From Linyphia triangularis (taxonomy: Eukaryota > Arthropoda > Arachnida > Araneae > Linyphiidae): 64,000 nt of DNA. The notes under the pieces are model-generated. The model was not told the DNA's origin. It saw only the letters and a list, made by a program, of their open reading frames with translations, and did no database searches. The translations under genes were made by a program, and so were the position numbers. The number at the start of each line of letters is the position of its first letter. Position 1 is the stretch's first letter. This document shows, one piece after another, positions 52,020-63,690 of this stretch. The stretch is from the NCBI GenBank assembly GCA_963978545.1, contig OZ021726.1:52311959-52375958 (forward strand). Direction: 5' to 3'.

Positions 52020-52500
52020 CTGCGGTGGCCTAATTAGTACCCTTGCCGTTATCCAATTGGGCTGAAACTTGACAGATGGATTCGATGTCGATGACAATGC
52101 ATTCTATTAAAATTTTGGGGGCTGTAACTGTCACTAAAAGGTAACTCACTTATTGGTCGTATCGGAGAGAGGTGTGTTACGTACTTATAATTGGTCACCT
52201 CTAAGGTTAGAAGGATGTCGCAAACACGCCTTCGTATCCTCTGATTGGAAAAGCGGTTAATCTTTGTAGTGATGGTGTGTAGGTGTCTTAAATCCTTAAC
52301 TGTCAAGAAACTGTCCAAAATAGCACCAATGTCTAGCTATGTCTGGCTTCCCTGACAACTGGATATATGATGCATTCTTATAAAGAGTGAGTTTTACATT
52401 TGGTGGTCCGACGCCGCGTCTACAAGTCGTAGGAGAACTGGCACAAAAGGGGGGAGGGAATGTTGTAATTTCTGTTGGAGTCACCTTCCTTGAAATTTCA
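52020..52500 (+). repeat. family G dispersed copy with attached sequence
   Basis: GCCGTTATCCAATTGGGCTG, then TTGACAGATGGATTCGATGT and GACAATGCATTCTAT, match the tandem units at 27.9-28.3 kb in reverse complement. A further partial match (GATGCATTCTTATAAAG, then GGTGGTCCGACGCCG) lies near 52370-52420. GC content is higher than in the flanks. Confidence 0.6.
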
Positions 52501-52770
52501 GTGTGATGAACATAGCTTCATCACAAGCTCCCAATAAGATAACTTTAAATACTACCACCCCTCACTGCAAATCTCAACATAATTCTTAAAAAAGTCTATA
52601 ATCAATATTTAATTAATTTTTCGACAACAGTAGTTCAAATTTTATCTTCGGTCCAGTTTCAGCTTTAAAACAGTTTCCCAAACAGCTCAAAATAAGAGAT
52701 CTTTAAATATTACCATCCTTCACTTTAAAACTCATGATAATTCTTAAGAACGTGTAATCAATATTTGTAT
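52501..52770. repeat. about 158-bp imperfect tandem duplication
   Basis: AGCTCCCAATAAGATAACTT near 52526 and AGCTCAAAATAAGAGATCTT near 52684 begin two copies. They run in parallel through TTAAATA(C/T)TACCA, ATAATTCTTAA and TAATCAATATTT. Confidence 0.75.
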
Positions 52771-54779
52771 AACATTTCGTAGTTTTTATGGTTTCTAAAG
52801 ATCTAGTTTACATATGCTATGAATCCCTACACTAAAGAAAAACATTGCAAATACTATAATTAGAAATAATAAGAAATTCTTTCCGAAAAATTGTAATGCA
52901 GTGAATCGAATTTTAACAATAATTAATAGGAAACAAAACCAAACACAGTATAAATAAAATCCGATAATTAATTTCATTAGGATACATACCATTACCCAAA
53001 AACATAAAATTCGAAATAGAATTTTCTCGCATTAAAAAGTAGAACAAACAAACGAAATATTTTAGCAAGCTTAGGAGGGGTAGAGAAAGAGAATATTTTG
53101 AGCTCGAAACAATGTTCAAAATCAAGGTTTTATTTTTCATTCCAAATTCGCTTCTGGAAGAGAAGGAAATAATCCTATTACTTAACACTAATAAAAATTA
53201 TTTCTTTCGGAATCGAAGGATATCGTTAAAATTATTATTTTTTTAGATAGAAATTCTTCCCCTGCTACTTATTTCAATTATCTCTGGCAATTAAAAGTGC
53301 ATAGAATTAATATTTTTTAAAGACTGGTGAAAGCTTTCTCGGTGACTAAATTCAGCTTAAATTAATACTTAAGTTCCGGAAGGCTTAAAGTTTCTTTTTT
53401 AAATATTTAGCATTTAGCTACAAATTATTTCGATCTTTTGTATTTAAAAACATTTACACTTGAATATTTTCCTTTAAAAACTATTAATACTTTTAACCTC
53501 GATATTTATATGTTTAATAGTTTTATCTTGTATACTACACTAATGTAAAAAAAAAAGCTTATACAAAGGCTCTAATTGGCAGTTCATTCAACAGAAGTCA
53601 ACCTTTTCCGAAACAACTACACATATTAGAGATATGTGTTATATATCGAATGGATTGTTTCGTCGAAATAAGCTCCTATAACAAAATTCTATTATGGTCA
53701 AAACATTAATTTATTTCTCTCTGATATACAAATGGTGCAGTCATTCATATATCATATTAAATGTTTCAATTTGATTAGCAATATTTGTTTAAAATTTAAC
53801 CAGAAATGTTTGAAAGATAGTCAGAATGTTTCTTCAACTAAGGAAGTAAATGCGGCTTGTAAAAAGATATATAGGATTAGAAGTCGTATAATTGGTGATA
53901 CTTTTTTTAAATTTTGTTACCAAACTCGATACCATAGAAACTTTTTGTATAAAAAGCCTGAAAAAATGTGTTTGTTGTATTTATATGTTGTTTACCTAAA
54001 AAGAGAAATTTCAGTCTTTAATGAAGCCAAATTGTACATGCTTGGTATCTAGACTTTATAATCCGAAATGAATAAAAAAAAGTGTTGAGAAGCTTATTTT
54101 TAGTAACAATATCTGTCACATTTCATCTTGCTTTAAACTACTGTCGGTATTGTACTTAAAAGGGAGCTGCATAAATGAAACACAATTATGTAATAGGAAA
54201 AATAAAATTCTACGGCACACATGTGATGTTAAGTGAAATTCCGATAAGTGTGAAGAATTTTTTTTTAATATCAATAAAAAAAAAACCTTGGTCCCTCACA
54301 TTACAAGGACAAAATTTCTACAAATTCCAATCAAGTAAAATTTTCCTTGGTAGGTGTTTTCCCATTGCAAGTTGGACTGCTTTTAGAAGTCTAGACGTTC
54401 ACCGTAATGTTTCGGTGTAGTGTAGATCTCGTGAAACTCTTACATCATTACAGCCAACAACAATAAACATTAAACAATATCCTATTCTACCAAATTATGC
54501 CAAAAATTCCCAACATAAATTCATCAAAGCGTTCCAAACAAAATGCCCTTTATTTTATTCTTGAAATGTCATTACTGGAAAAGGCGGTTTAAAAAAAATC
54601 TAAATAATACAAAGAAACGCCAAGAAGCTTCTAATAACGCAACCAAACATTTACATGTCGTTGTCAAAGATCTAGCCTGATTTTAGAATTCTCACGAGAT
54701 GCCAATTCTGTTCGGAATTCCATCCTCTTTTACTGACACACTAGAAGAAATGAATTCGCTGTGAATAATTCGTTAAATA
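52771..54779. other. non-coding stretch
   Basis: No gene is recognised. Open frames at 53732-54052 (106 codons, ATG) and 54175-54420 (81 codons, ATG) have no recognisable domains and are within chance length. Confidence 0.35.
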
Positions 54780-55045
54780 AAACCTCGTTCCTACATACCC
54801 TTAGAAGCTATTTGCTTTTTAAATTGGGTTCCACCGGTTCGTTTAATAATGCTCGAGGCTTCCAATTGATTTCTAGATATTTTCCGAATCCTCGAACGGG
54901 GATGGCGTATCAGTTTTTCCCGGGTATGTTGTGATTGCGTGACTTGGATTTGAAAGAGGGGTGAAATGTAGTAATTTGGAATGAAGTGGGCTTTCGTTTC
55001 TTTCGGATTACTTAGAGGGGAAGCACCCAATCGCTGAAGTTGTAG
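54780..55045. other. less A+T-rich unique island
   Basis: A block with TTGGGTTCCACCGGTTCG and CCTCGAACGGGGATGGCG. The minus strand is open for 79 codons but begins at TTG. No domain is recognised. It could be an exon, a regulatory element or a transposon scrap; composition is the only evidence. Confidence 0.25.
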
Positions 55046-55102
55046 ATAATTGAATTGATTGATTTTCTAAGTATTGAAATTGATTTGATATCTTAAAGGA
55101 AA

Positions 55103-55430
55103 ATCTTAAGAAGAGTGTTTGGAACACTATACGAAAATACCTAATTTAAATGTCCTCAAAAACAGCCCAATCAGGTGGATTGGGCACATATTTAGTAGAT
55201 TAGAAGATGATAACCCCAACAAGAAGGTCACTTTCACCAAACCAGATGAGATTAGGAAAAGAAACCACGTTCCTACCAGATGTATTTATGAAAACGACTT
55301 ATCAACAATATTGTTGTCCACAACTGGAGAGTCTAGTATACCACAGTGACAGACTTGTTGCCACAGCCCAAAACCGGCATGGCCAAGAGAACCTATCCCA
55401 ATCGATAAGAATAAAAAGTTTGTTAACTTT
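55103..55430 (+). pseudogene. LINE reverse transcriptase C-terminal tail, broken
   Basis: In order: ILRRVFGTLYE (55103 on); then in a second frame SPIRWIGHIFSRLEDDNPNK, then KVTFTKPDEIRKRN and VPTRCIYENDL; then in a third frame VATAQNRHGQENLSQS. This is the known order at the C-terminus of non-LTR retrotransposon reverse transcriptases (ILRRIFGP, LRWLGHxxRM, GRPxxRWxDxV, AQDRxxWR). At least two frameshifts separate the parts. Nothing of the endonuclease or catalytic reverse transcriptase core is seen upstream, as expected of a 5'-truncated LINE copy. The clade cannot be fixed from this piece. Confidence 0.78.
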
Positions 55431-55492
55431 CAGAAAAACAGGGAAGCCTAAAGGGGGTTTCGTGACACATACTGCATCATCAAAATTTAAGA

Positions 55493-55504
55493 GGGGGGGG
55501 GGGG
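55493..55504. repeat. G12 homopolymer
   Basis: A run of 12 G. Further G runs occur at 55681-55689. Confidence 0.9.
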
Positions 55505-55603
55505 CGTAAGAAAATGACACATTTTAGGATTTATCGTAACAAAATAAGATAAATGAAGCACAACAATTATTATTTTGCAGAAGAGGAGAGAGAAGGCACA
55601 ACT

Positions 55604-56478
55604 TGTAATATATAACAGTATCTTTAAGGTCGAGGAGGGTGGGATCTAATGTTTATTGTGAATTAGTATATTTAGAAATTGGGGGGGGGTATGATTTAGC
55701 GTGTAATTCTATCTGTATTAAGACCTGCTCGGGTGAAGATCCTACCGTTATTGCGTAATATCTTTCACAACTGAAGGTGGAATCTATTTGGCATGGGACA
55801 TCATCTTTAATGGGTTTTTTTGTGGAAGGGGAAGGGTGGTGATCTTTCGTTTATTATACAACAGTATAATTAGGGTCTAGAAGGGATCTACCTTTTGTTA
55901 GATTATAGTATGTATGTTGTGTTGTCAGAATGGTTTACTTTTTAAAATGTAACAGTGGCGACCATTACGTAACAGAATCTTTTTAAAAGAAGGTGTGGTG
56001 GGGGTTAACATCTAGAATGCAAAATTTTCTTTAGTGTTTAAAGGTGAGGAGAGGAAGTTTATCGTTTAATGTGCTATTCTATTTTTAAGGTCTGGAATGA
56101 GAGAATTCCTTTATTACTTAACAGTAGTACCATTGAAAATGGGATGAGAAGGAGATACTCTTTACTATCTGTAAGAGTATCATTAAAAAATACAACTGAG
56201 GGAGATCTAACATTTATATGGAACAGTCGTTTAAGATTTTTCATTTAGGGTTGGGTTTATTAATTATTATGTGACAGTATCTTAAAAAACAGGGCTATTT
56301 TGGGAGAGGTGTACCATTTAGTATGCAAAAATATTATTATGTTTTCTTTTGATGGGAGAAGGGGGTGTAATAATATATTTGAAAAACTGTGGAATGAGGT
56401 TTGATTACCATTTAGTATGTAGCAGCATCAGTAAGATATGAGAGGGTCAGGGATATTATATTTTATTATGTAACAGTA
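55604..56478. repeat. degenerate G-rich tandem array, unit about 50 bp
   Basis: The block TATGTAACAGTATCTTTAAG, followed by a G-rich part (GAGGAGGGTGGG type) and ATCTAACATTTA-like sequence, recurs about every 40-60 bp. Examples lie near 55612, 55661, 55856, 55967, 56115, 56170, 56269, 56400 and 56458. Around 17 diverged units are discernible. G runs sit on one strand throughout. Confidence 0.7.
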
Positions 56479-57215
56479 TATTTAAGGCTTGATCGATCCA
56501 CGTACCTTCCTCAACCCATCTGTCATGAGAAAAAATAGGAGAGCGTAGTGTATAAATGCAAAAATTAATAGACTGATTCTACTATAACTAATAAAATTTA
56601 GTAGTTAGCCCTTTTTATGCTTTGCTCTCCTTTAAATTCTCCGCTACACACTTCTAAAGTTAACAGACATAAATATTAAAGAATTAGAAAAGTATCAAAT
56701 CTAGGCCGTGCGTCTTAGAGAAGGGAGAAATATCCCATAATTTATAAAATTTTGTTAGTAGATAGACTTCTAATATACCTTCTAATTACTGACACTGACC
56801 AAGATCATGCTTCCGGAAATACGGAATTTTTAATCACTGCTAATTTGAATCATGATGCGATTCAAACTCTAGCCTCGTCCCCTATATACGCCTTCAATAT
56901 GAGGGATGTAGCCCTCATGGGTACTTGTTAATTCTTGAAGAATTCTATTCAATTGAAAATTTTCATTATATTTTCATTAATTAAAACTAATTACTCAGGA
57001 ACGCAAGTGATGGTCCACCAGCTACCCATTATGTGACGATAGAGAAGGCCAGATCTAACAATGATAAAAAGGAAAAGCTTGTGACCTTAAATAATTTTTT
57101 AATGATACTGCAGTTAAATTACATTGCAATGCTTTTTCTCTTCTCGTGGAACATGTTTTAAGTATATCCTATGAACTTTAAAAGCTGATATGCACACCAT
57201 GTTACGTTGGTTGAT
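56479..57215. other. non-coding, nothing recognised
   Basis: No coding similarity or repeat ends are seen. Confidence 0.4.
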
Positions 57216-57386
57216 TTGTATGCTGAACGATCTATTTTTGTGAACAATAAAGTCTAATCATCCAGGATCAACAGCTCAACGTGCGGCACCCATGCATAAA
57301 ACATGATTCGCAATCGGCGCTTTGCATAAGATGCCTATGGCATGCGAAGCCTGAGCTCTAACTACACAACCATCAGGTGAGCTTCT
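57216..57386 (-). mobile_element. tRNA-derived SINE (second family), copy 2, diverged
   Basis: On the minus strand AGCTCACCTGATGGTTGTGT and AGTTAGAGCTCAGGCTTCGC match the head of copies 1 and 3. Box B is eroded to CCGATTGCGAATCATG. Confidence 0.65.
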
Positions 57387-58959
57387 ATATTACGAATTAA
57401 TCATGTTAAAAGTTGGAGGAATAGTAAATTGCACATTTTCTCTTAATATACTTAACATTTTGTAATGATATTTTTATCAGTTTTTAGTTGAATACTTATT
57501 CAGATTTTAACATGGCTTACGAATGGAATGGACTACGGACATGGATCACGAATATATGTATCATTAAATCTCCTAAGTCTATTTTTAAGTTAAAATCATA
57601 AATAATTTAAAAGTTACAGTTAAAATAAAAAAATTCATTATTAATAATAATAACTGGCTATTGTAAAATGAGCCACGCCTTTTGGTAAAGTTGATAAATA
57701 GTGTATACTATGGTATCAATCACATTTACCGGTAAATTTTAATTATTGCCAGTTTAGCCACTGTGATTAACTAGGTGTAATGGCGTTAGTGTCATTGGCC
57801 CTCTATCGGGAGAAACGAAGGAAAAAAGAGGAACAAGAAGGGGAGACAAAAGGCAGTGGAATCTGGAGAATGTTGTACAAAACTTAATGCTTGAAAATGC
57901 TTTGTGTTGTTGATAGAATAAATCCCATATTTGATAATTTTTAATCACTGGATTGTCTTGTAAATGTATTTCTTTAAATGCATGCTACCGTAATTTTAAA
58001 AAGTAAGAACCAGAATGCTCGGTGGCTTTTACACTAGGCATAATTCATTTGAAACTCATTGTTTATAGAATACATTCCCTATTTACCACATAAATCTAAT
58101 TACATTACACACTAAAACCTTAAAATTGCAAATAATTTTAATTACAAATATAATTTCAAGCTAAAAGTGCTAAAAATAATTGCATTGACCAATTTTAACT
58201 GGTAATTATTAATCAAAAGTGGTTCATGTCAATAAATTATTCACTTTAACATGTTTATTTGGTTATTATTAATAATAGCCGATAACAGGTAGCCTATTAA
58301 TCATATTGACCATAACCAAAGGTGTAGTGGATTAGGATTGATATGTCCCCTCCTTATTTAAAAAAAAAAAAAAAATAGGAACTTCGATTAGCAATATACA
58401 TCAACAATCCAATATCCAAGATTAGACCCCAAAACGTCTTACAATGTTCTTCTTACTTAATTATGAATCATCTAAAGCTTAAACCAATGATCTGTACTCA
58501 ATTGTAAATTATTTCCAGATTTCAAATTTGAAAAATTCTTCTTCATGAAACACGAATAAAAACACCTTCATAAACAACTTAATTTTTCAATGAAAAAAAA
58601 TTGTGGTCTCTTTCAGTTTTTTGCTTCTTGTATCACCAACTAATGATATAATCCTCATAAAAATTTTATTGCGAACGTCATGTCACCTTGCTAAGAAAAA
58701 AATGAGTAGAGTAAGATGCGGGTTTTTTTTTTTTTTTTTTTTTTTTTTTGCAATTTCAAAAAAAGAGTACAACAAACATGAAAAAGAGAAAATATACTAC
58801 CCATGAAAATCCCACTCTATTTCTATGACTTCCTACTTTATCAAAAATATTTTTTCCAACTATCACTGAGGCACTGTGATTAATTGCAAAGAAATAAACA
58901 GCGCAATAACTTTTCTGGGATATCCAGCATACTGCTAACGTAGAGAGCCGATTGAAACT
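57387..58959. other. non-coding stretch
   Basis: Holds a poly-A run at about 58361-58375 and a poly-T run at 58723-58749. Sequence around GGCTATTGTAAAATG (57655) and TAATAATAGCCGATAAC (58267) might be ends of a decayed element, but the match is too short to call. Confidence 0.35.
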
Positions 58960-59142
58960 AGTTGGTTGGTTTGTGCATTCAACGACCTATTTTGCACAAT
59001 GACGATTAATTTGGCCGGGACCAGCGGTTTAACGTGGATTCCAAATCACCACTAACATACATGCCTAACCAGGCATTCGAACTCGGCACCTTTGTCCTGC
59101 AAGGTCAGAGCCCTAATCACACAGCCATCAGGTGGTCTCAGA
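58960..59142 (-). mobile_element. tRNA-derived SINE (second family), copy 3
   Basis: On the minus strand it begins GACCACCTGATGGCTGTGTG. It has a box-A-like TGGCTGTGTGATTAGGGC, an anticodon-region CCTTGCAGGAC and box B GAGTTCGAATGCC. It ends GAATGCACAAACCAACCAAC. It is the best preserved of the three copies. The anticodon region TTGCAGG suggests a Cys- or Ala-type tRNA ancestor. Confidence 0.8.
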
Positions 59143-60323
59143 TTAGAATTGGATTTAAAAGTAATGGGACACCACATATAAAACACCACCAACCGAATTA
59201 AAAAATTCTATTCCATGTGTTTATTACCAATAAATAATAAAAATATCATGTTTTAAACAACGTTTAGTACTCTTGTTGCAAATGCATGTTATAGGGGCAA
59301 AAAAGGCTCATTAGTATGTTGCTACTATTCTAACCAATAATAATAATGTTGGTTAAATTTTTAACTGTTGAGTATACTTGTGACAGCTTTTCAGACGATC
59401 CAAAAATGTCCCTAATAAAAGAGTTTCCTATAATTGGGCAAAACTGTGAGATGAAAAACATTCTCCAGAACAAAATATTAACTAGCTTTAAAAATATAAT
59501 AACTAAACTTTAAACTAAAGTTGTTGTGATTAGCTTCTTAAATTCAACAGTTTCCAAAACAGCATCTAAAAGGGAAGGATACAAGCTGTATAAAATTAAT
59601 TTGAACTTTACTGTAACTTTATAATTCTCAATTCAAATAGTTTTACGCATCCAAATAAGTCAGCTTATATGTACAAACCTCAAAATTTTCATCAGATTAA
59701 GTAAGACTAATTCTACTCCACCACTTAACCTTAATAACTTTAATCTCTGTAAGGAAATATACTTCATTTAATAAATTATTCTCTTTGGGAAATTTAAAAC
59801 AGCGTTGTCTCTCGAAATATTTAGAGATCAAATTAAAATGTCTTCTTTAATACTGGTTACAAAGTAAACTTTTCAATAAGGTGTATTAATTGATTTCTCT
59901 GTGAATCATATTTCTGATGAGTATTGTTATTTGATTTAAGGACAAGGGAATTCAATAATAATTTGTTAGAATAAATAGTTATTCAGTTTAGGAGTGTTAT
60001 TATTGGGCTAAGTTAGCAATATGTGAATGAGTATGTATAGCAGGGGTTAGTTAACTTTATGTTGTTTGTTCAGCTAATTATATGCTAATTCGAATAAGTT
60101 GCATTGCAAAGTACCCTTAAGGGATTTAATTAACACGTTTTATCGCTTCCCCACTTCATAAACAGAAAATAATTAATTTTATTTAAATACACACACACGC
60201 CTTTACAATATCTTTTGGCAAATGAATCACATTTCAAACTGGAGTTCAAGTAATGTTCTCGGCTTTCCATTAAAAAAAAAAGAACAGAAGTCAAACACTT
60301 ATTTGTTGGCGTATTCATTGTAA
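59143..60323. other. non-coding, nothing recognised
   Basis: A+T-rich sequence. Short ACAC runs lie near 60188. Confidence 0.4.
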
Positions 60324-60479
60324 CATAATCATTATAATGTATTTATGCGTGACACATATGGTGTAGGATTTTCAAGCAATTTTTGAAAATTGTAATATAA
60401 AATGCATATTACAATATTTAAAAATTGTTTGATAATCGTCATCATACGTATCACGCATAAATACATTAGAATGATGATG
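60324..60479. repeat. 156-bp imperfect hairpin
   Basis: Left arm 60324-60398 and right arm 60406-60479 are inverted copies of about 75 bp, matching at roughly four of five positions around a 7-base loop (AAAATGC). Well-kept blocks are TAATGTATTTATGCGTGA and the loop-side ATTGTAATAT. Weaker pairing extends about 10 bp outward. It could be a small MITE or a long hairpin RNA locus. Confidence 0.8.
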
Positions 60480-61030
60480 TGTCACTGTCTCTAAAATAAC
60501 GCCACTATAAACGTTTCTTTTCAAACACCTTAGGTCTAAAATCCAAACTTCGAATAGAGTTACTATGAAAACATCATTCCAGTCTAATTTCAAAGCACTT
60601 CCTGTTACGAGTTCATGTTCAATTTTATGTAATCTTACAATTCTTACTGATACCTTGAAAATGGTATTTCACACATGTCGATGACAATTACAGTTAAGAC
60701 TTAAAGAATAATTCTTTAAGTACAATTATTATTTATTGATTTCAGTTTGCCATATCTAGTACTCAAAATCGTAGATTCTAGTTGAATTTCAGTATGGTCA
60801 ATAACCTCGACAAGACCTTTTATTTGACAAATAGCACTTGTCTATAGCATTTATATTTTTATCTAGGAATGTTGAACTCAGAAATACAAAGAGAATGAGT
60901 CATTACTTTTTTTTTATTGCATTAGAGTAGTATCGAAGCTAAACACTTATCAAAAAAGAAAATATACCAAAATATAACTGTACAAACACCTTGATAAGTA
61001 TCTGCAGCTACTTCCATACCAAAATTTGTA
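60480..61030. other. non-coding, nothing recognised
   Basis: A+T-rich spacer. Confidence 0.4.
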
Positions 61031-62627
61031 TAGTAGGGTGGGCCGAAAATGACCAAACAATTTTTTTTTTTTTTTCGAAATCGTTTTCGGAATAGTGCGC
61101 AAAAGTTGCCTAATGGGTCCAATAGAGCACACATAAAATTTCGTCAATTTTCCTCAATATCTAGCCGCGCCCATCTGGCACTGAAAATGTAAAAAGTGAT
61201 AAAAAAATGCACTTTCAAGCCATTTTTTGGAACATTTTGGAATTTTTTTTAAAAAACCGTCTTTGGTAAAGCATGGAATAGTTACCTAATATATCAGTTG
61301 GAACACACTCTAAAAGTTCATCCATTTTGCTGAATATTTAGCCGCGCCCCTCTTGCTTTGAACAAAAATGTGCCTAAATGACGCAAAATCGTAGCAGATT
61401 CGACGTAAGGGGAGATAAAAAAAAAATTCGAAGTAGGTCTTGGAACAGCGTGAAAAATTTACCTAATGGGTCAGTTAAAACGCACAAAAAATATCGTCAA
61501 TTTTGTTCAATTTCTAGCCGCGCCCCTCTGGCATTGAACATATCCAAACACACACAAAAAATGCACTTTTAAGCCATTTTTTGAAATTTTTGAAAATTAT
61601 TTTTTTAAAAATGACATAGTTATACCATGGGATAGTTGCCTAATGTGTCAGAACACGAGTTTAGTTCTAATTGACCCACTATGTCACCATTCTGTGCTAT
61701 GCAAATGCTGGTTTTTAAAAAAATGTAAGTAATAGCTAAAAAAATGACTTAAAATTACATTTTTGGGTTTTTTTTTGACATTTTCAATGCCAGTGGGGCG
61801 CGGCTAGAGATCGAACAAAATTGACGAAATTGTTTGTGCATTTTAACTGACCCATTAGGTAATTTTTTCACGCTATTCCAAGACCGATTTCGAAATTATT
61901 TTTTTTTATCCTCCTAACGTCGAATCTGTTACGATTTTGCGTCATTTAGGCACATTTTTGTTCAAAGCGAGAAGTCCGCGGCTAAATGTTAAGCAAAATG
62001 GACGAAATTTTGTGTGTGTTCTAACTGACACATTAGGCAACTATCCCATGGTATACCAATGTCATTTTTAAAAAATAATTTCCAAAAATTTCAAAAAAAT
62101 GGCTTAAAACTGCATTTTTTGTGTGTTTTTGGACATGTTCAATGCCAGAGGGGCGCGGCTAGAAATTGAATAAAATTGACGATATTTTTTGTGCCTTTTA
62201 ACTGACCCATTAGGTAACTTTTTCACGCTATTCCAAGACCGATTTCGAAATTATTTTTTTTTATCCTCCTAACGTCGAATCTGTTACGATTTTGCGTCAT
62301 TTAGGCACATTTTTGTTCAAAGCGAGAAGTCCGCGGCTAAATGTTAAGCAAAATGGACGAAATTGTGTGTGTGTTCCAACTGATACATTAGGCAACTATT
62401 CCATTCTATACCAAAGCCGGATTTTTAAAAAAAATTCCAAAATTTTTCAAAAATGGCAAAGTGCATTTTTTGGTCACTTTTTACATTTTCAATGCCAGAT
62501 GGGCGCGGCTAGATATCGAACAAAATTGACGAAATTTTGTGTGTGTTCTATTTGACCCATTAGGCAACTTTTCCGCGCTATTCCCAAACCGATTTCGAAA
62601 AAAAAGTGTTTTCGGCCTACCCTACTG
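61031..62627. mobile_element. foldback-type element with very long inverted arms
   Basis: TA duplications (61029-61030 and 62628-62629) flank TAGTAGGGTGGGCCGAAAA at left and CAGTAGGGTAGGCCGAAAA on the other strand at right. The two halves are inverted copies built of the same blocks: TGACCCATTAGGCAAC, ATTCCAAGACCGATTTCGAA, GATTTTGCGTCATTTAGGCA, and GGGGCGCGGCTAG. The centre lies near 61680-61740. The right half also holds a 355-bp unit twice (61799-62153 and 62154-62508), with about 145 bp identical between copies. No coding region is credible. TA target sites and the end sequence suggest mobilisation by a mariner/Tc1-type transposase. Confidence 0.85.
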
Positions 62628-62629
62628 TA

Positions 62630-63418
62630 TAGTTAAACTTTTTACGAACTGAATCATAGTAGATTCTATTGATAAGCAGGTGAGAAAGTAAATGCTAAAA
62701 AGCTACGAACAGGAAAAAGCTGTAGTTCTTAGTAAGTTTTAAATTTTTAGAAATTAAAAGAAACCGTATTTAATGCAACGCAAAGTTATACCAAATAGAA
62801 AGAGATTGAAAATAAATTTATTAAGATTTTAGTATCGAAAATTGCGAACCATTAGTATTTTAAATATGTTTTTGTGCCTTCATAAAAATCACAGATGTCT
62901 GTCTCCCTTTTTAACAGTAGAGGAGGAAATAAAAGTATTAATAGTTTAACTTGCAAACCTAGAGTTGCATCCTTTTTTAAAATAAGTGTCTTCAACTGAG
63001 CATTCATTATTTTAACTGCTTTTTAATAACTCCGATTACGATTCCATTCGGGTAAAGATTTATGTCACTTACTATCGTATCGATTTTACTCCAGACAAAG
63101 CGTCTTTCAAATTAACCCTACATAATATTAAAAAAAAACAAAAAAAAAACTTAACAGCAACTTCAAAAATAGGCGCTTGTCACGCGAACAACATCTTTCA
63201 CTCCAATTAATAGAATACAAATCAAATTGATAGAACAAAGGAATTGAAGGGGAGAAATGGTTGGAAATAGATTATCTCTACCACCAACATACATTGTACT
63301 CTAAAAGAGGAGTTCAAACATTTTCATTGAAGATTATCCCCTCCTCATTTACTTCGAACACATTTCTAAAATAAATTATATCTCATTATAGACTCAATAA
63401 TGCATTAAAGAGAGCGTG
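62630..63418. other. non-coding, nothing recognised
   Basis: A+T-rich spacer without repeat ends. Confidence 0.4.

Positions 63419-63690
<272 letters not shown>

Noticed and set aside
53732..54052. 106-codon ATG open frame
   Set aside because: No domain is recognised, and the length is within what chance gives in A+T-rich DNA of this size.
57649..58290. Possible MITE with GGCTATT ends
   Set aside because: The shared terminal stretch is too short and no target duplication was found.
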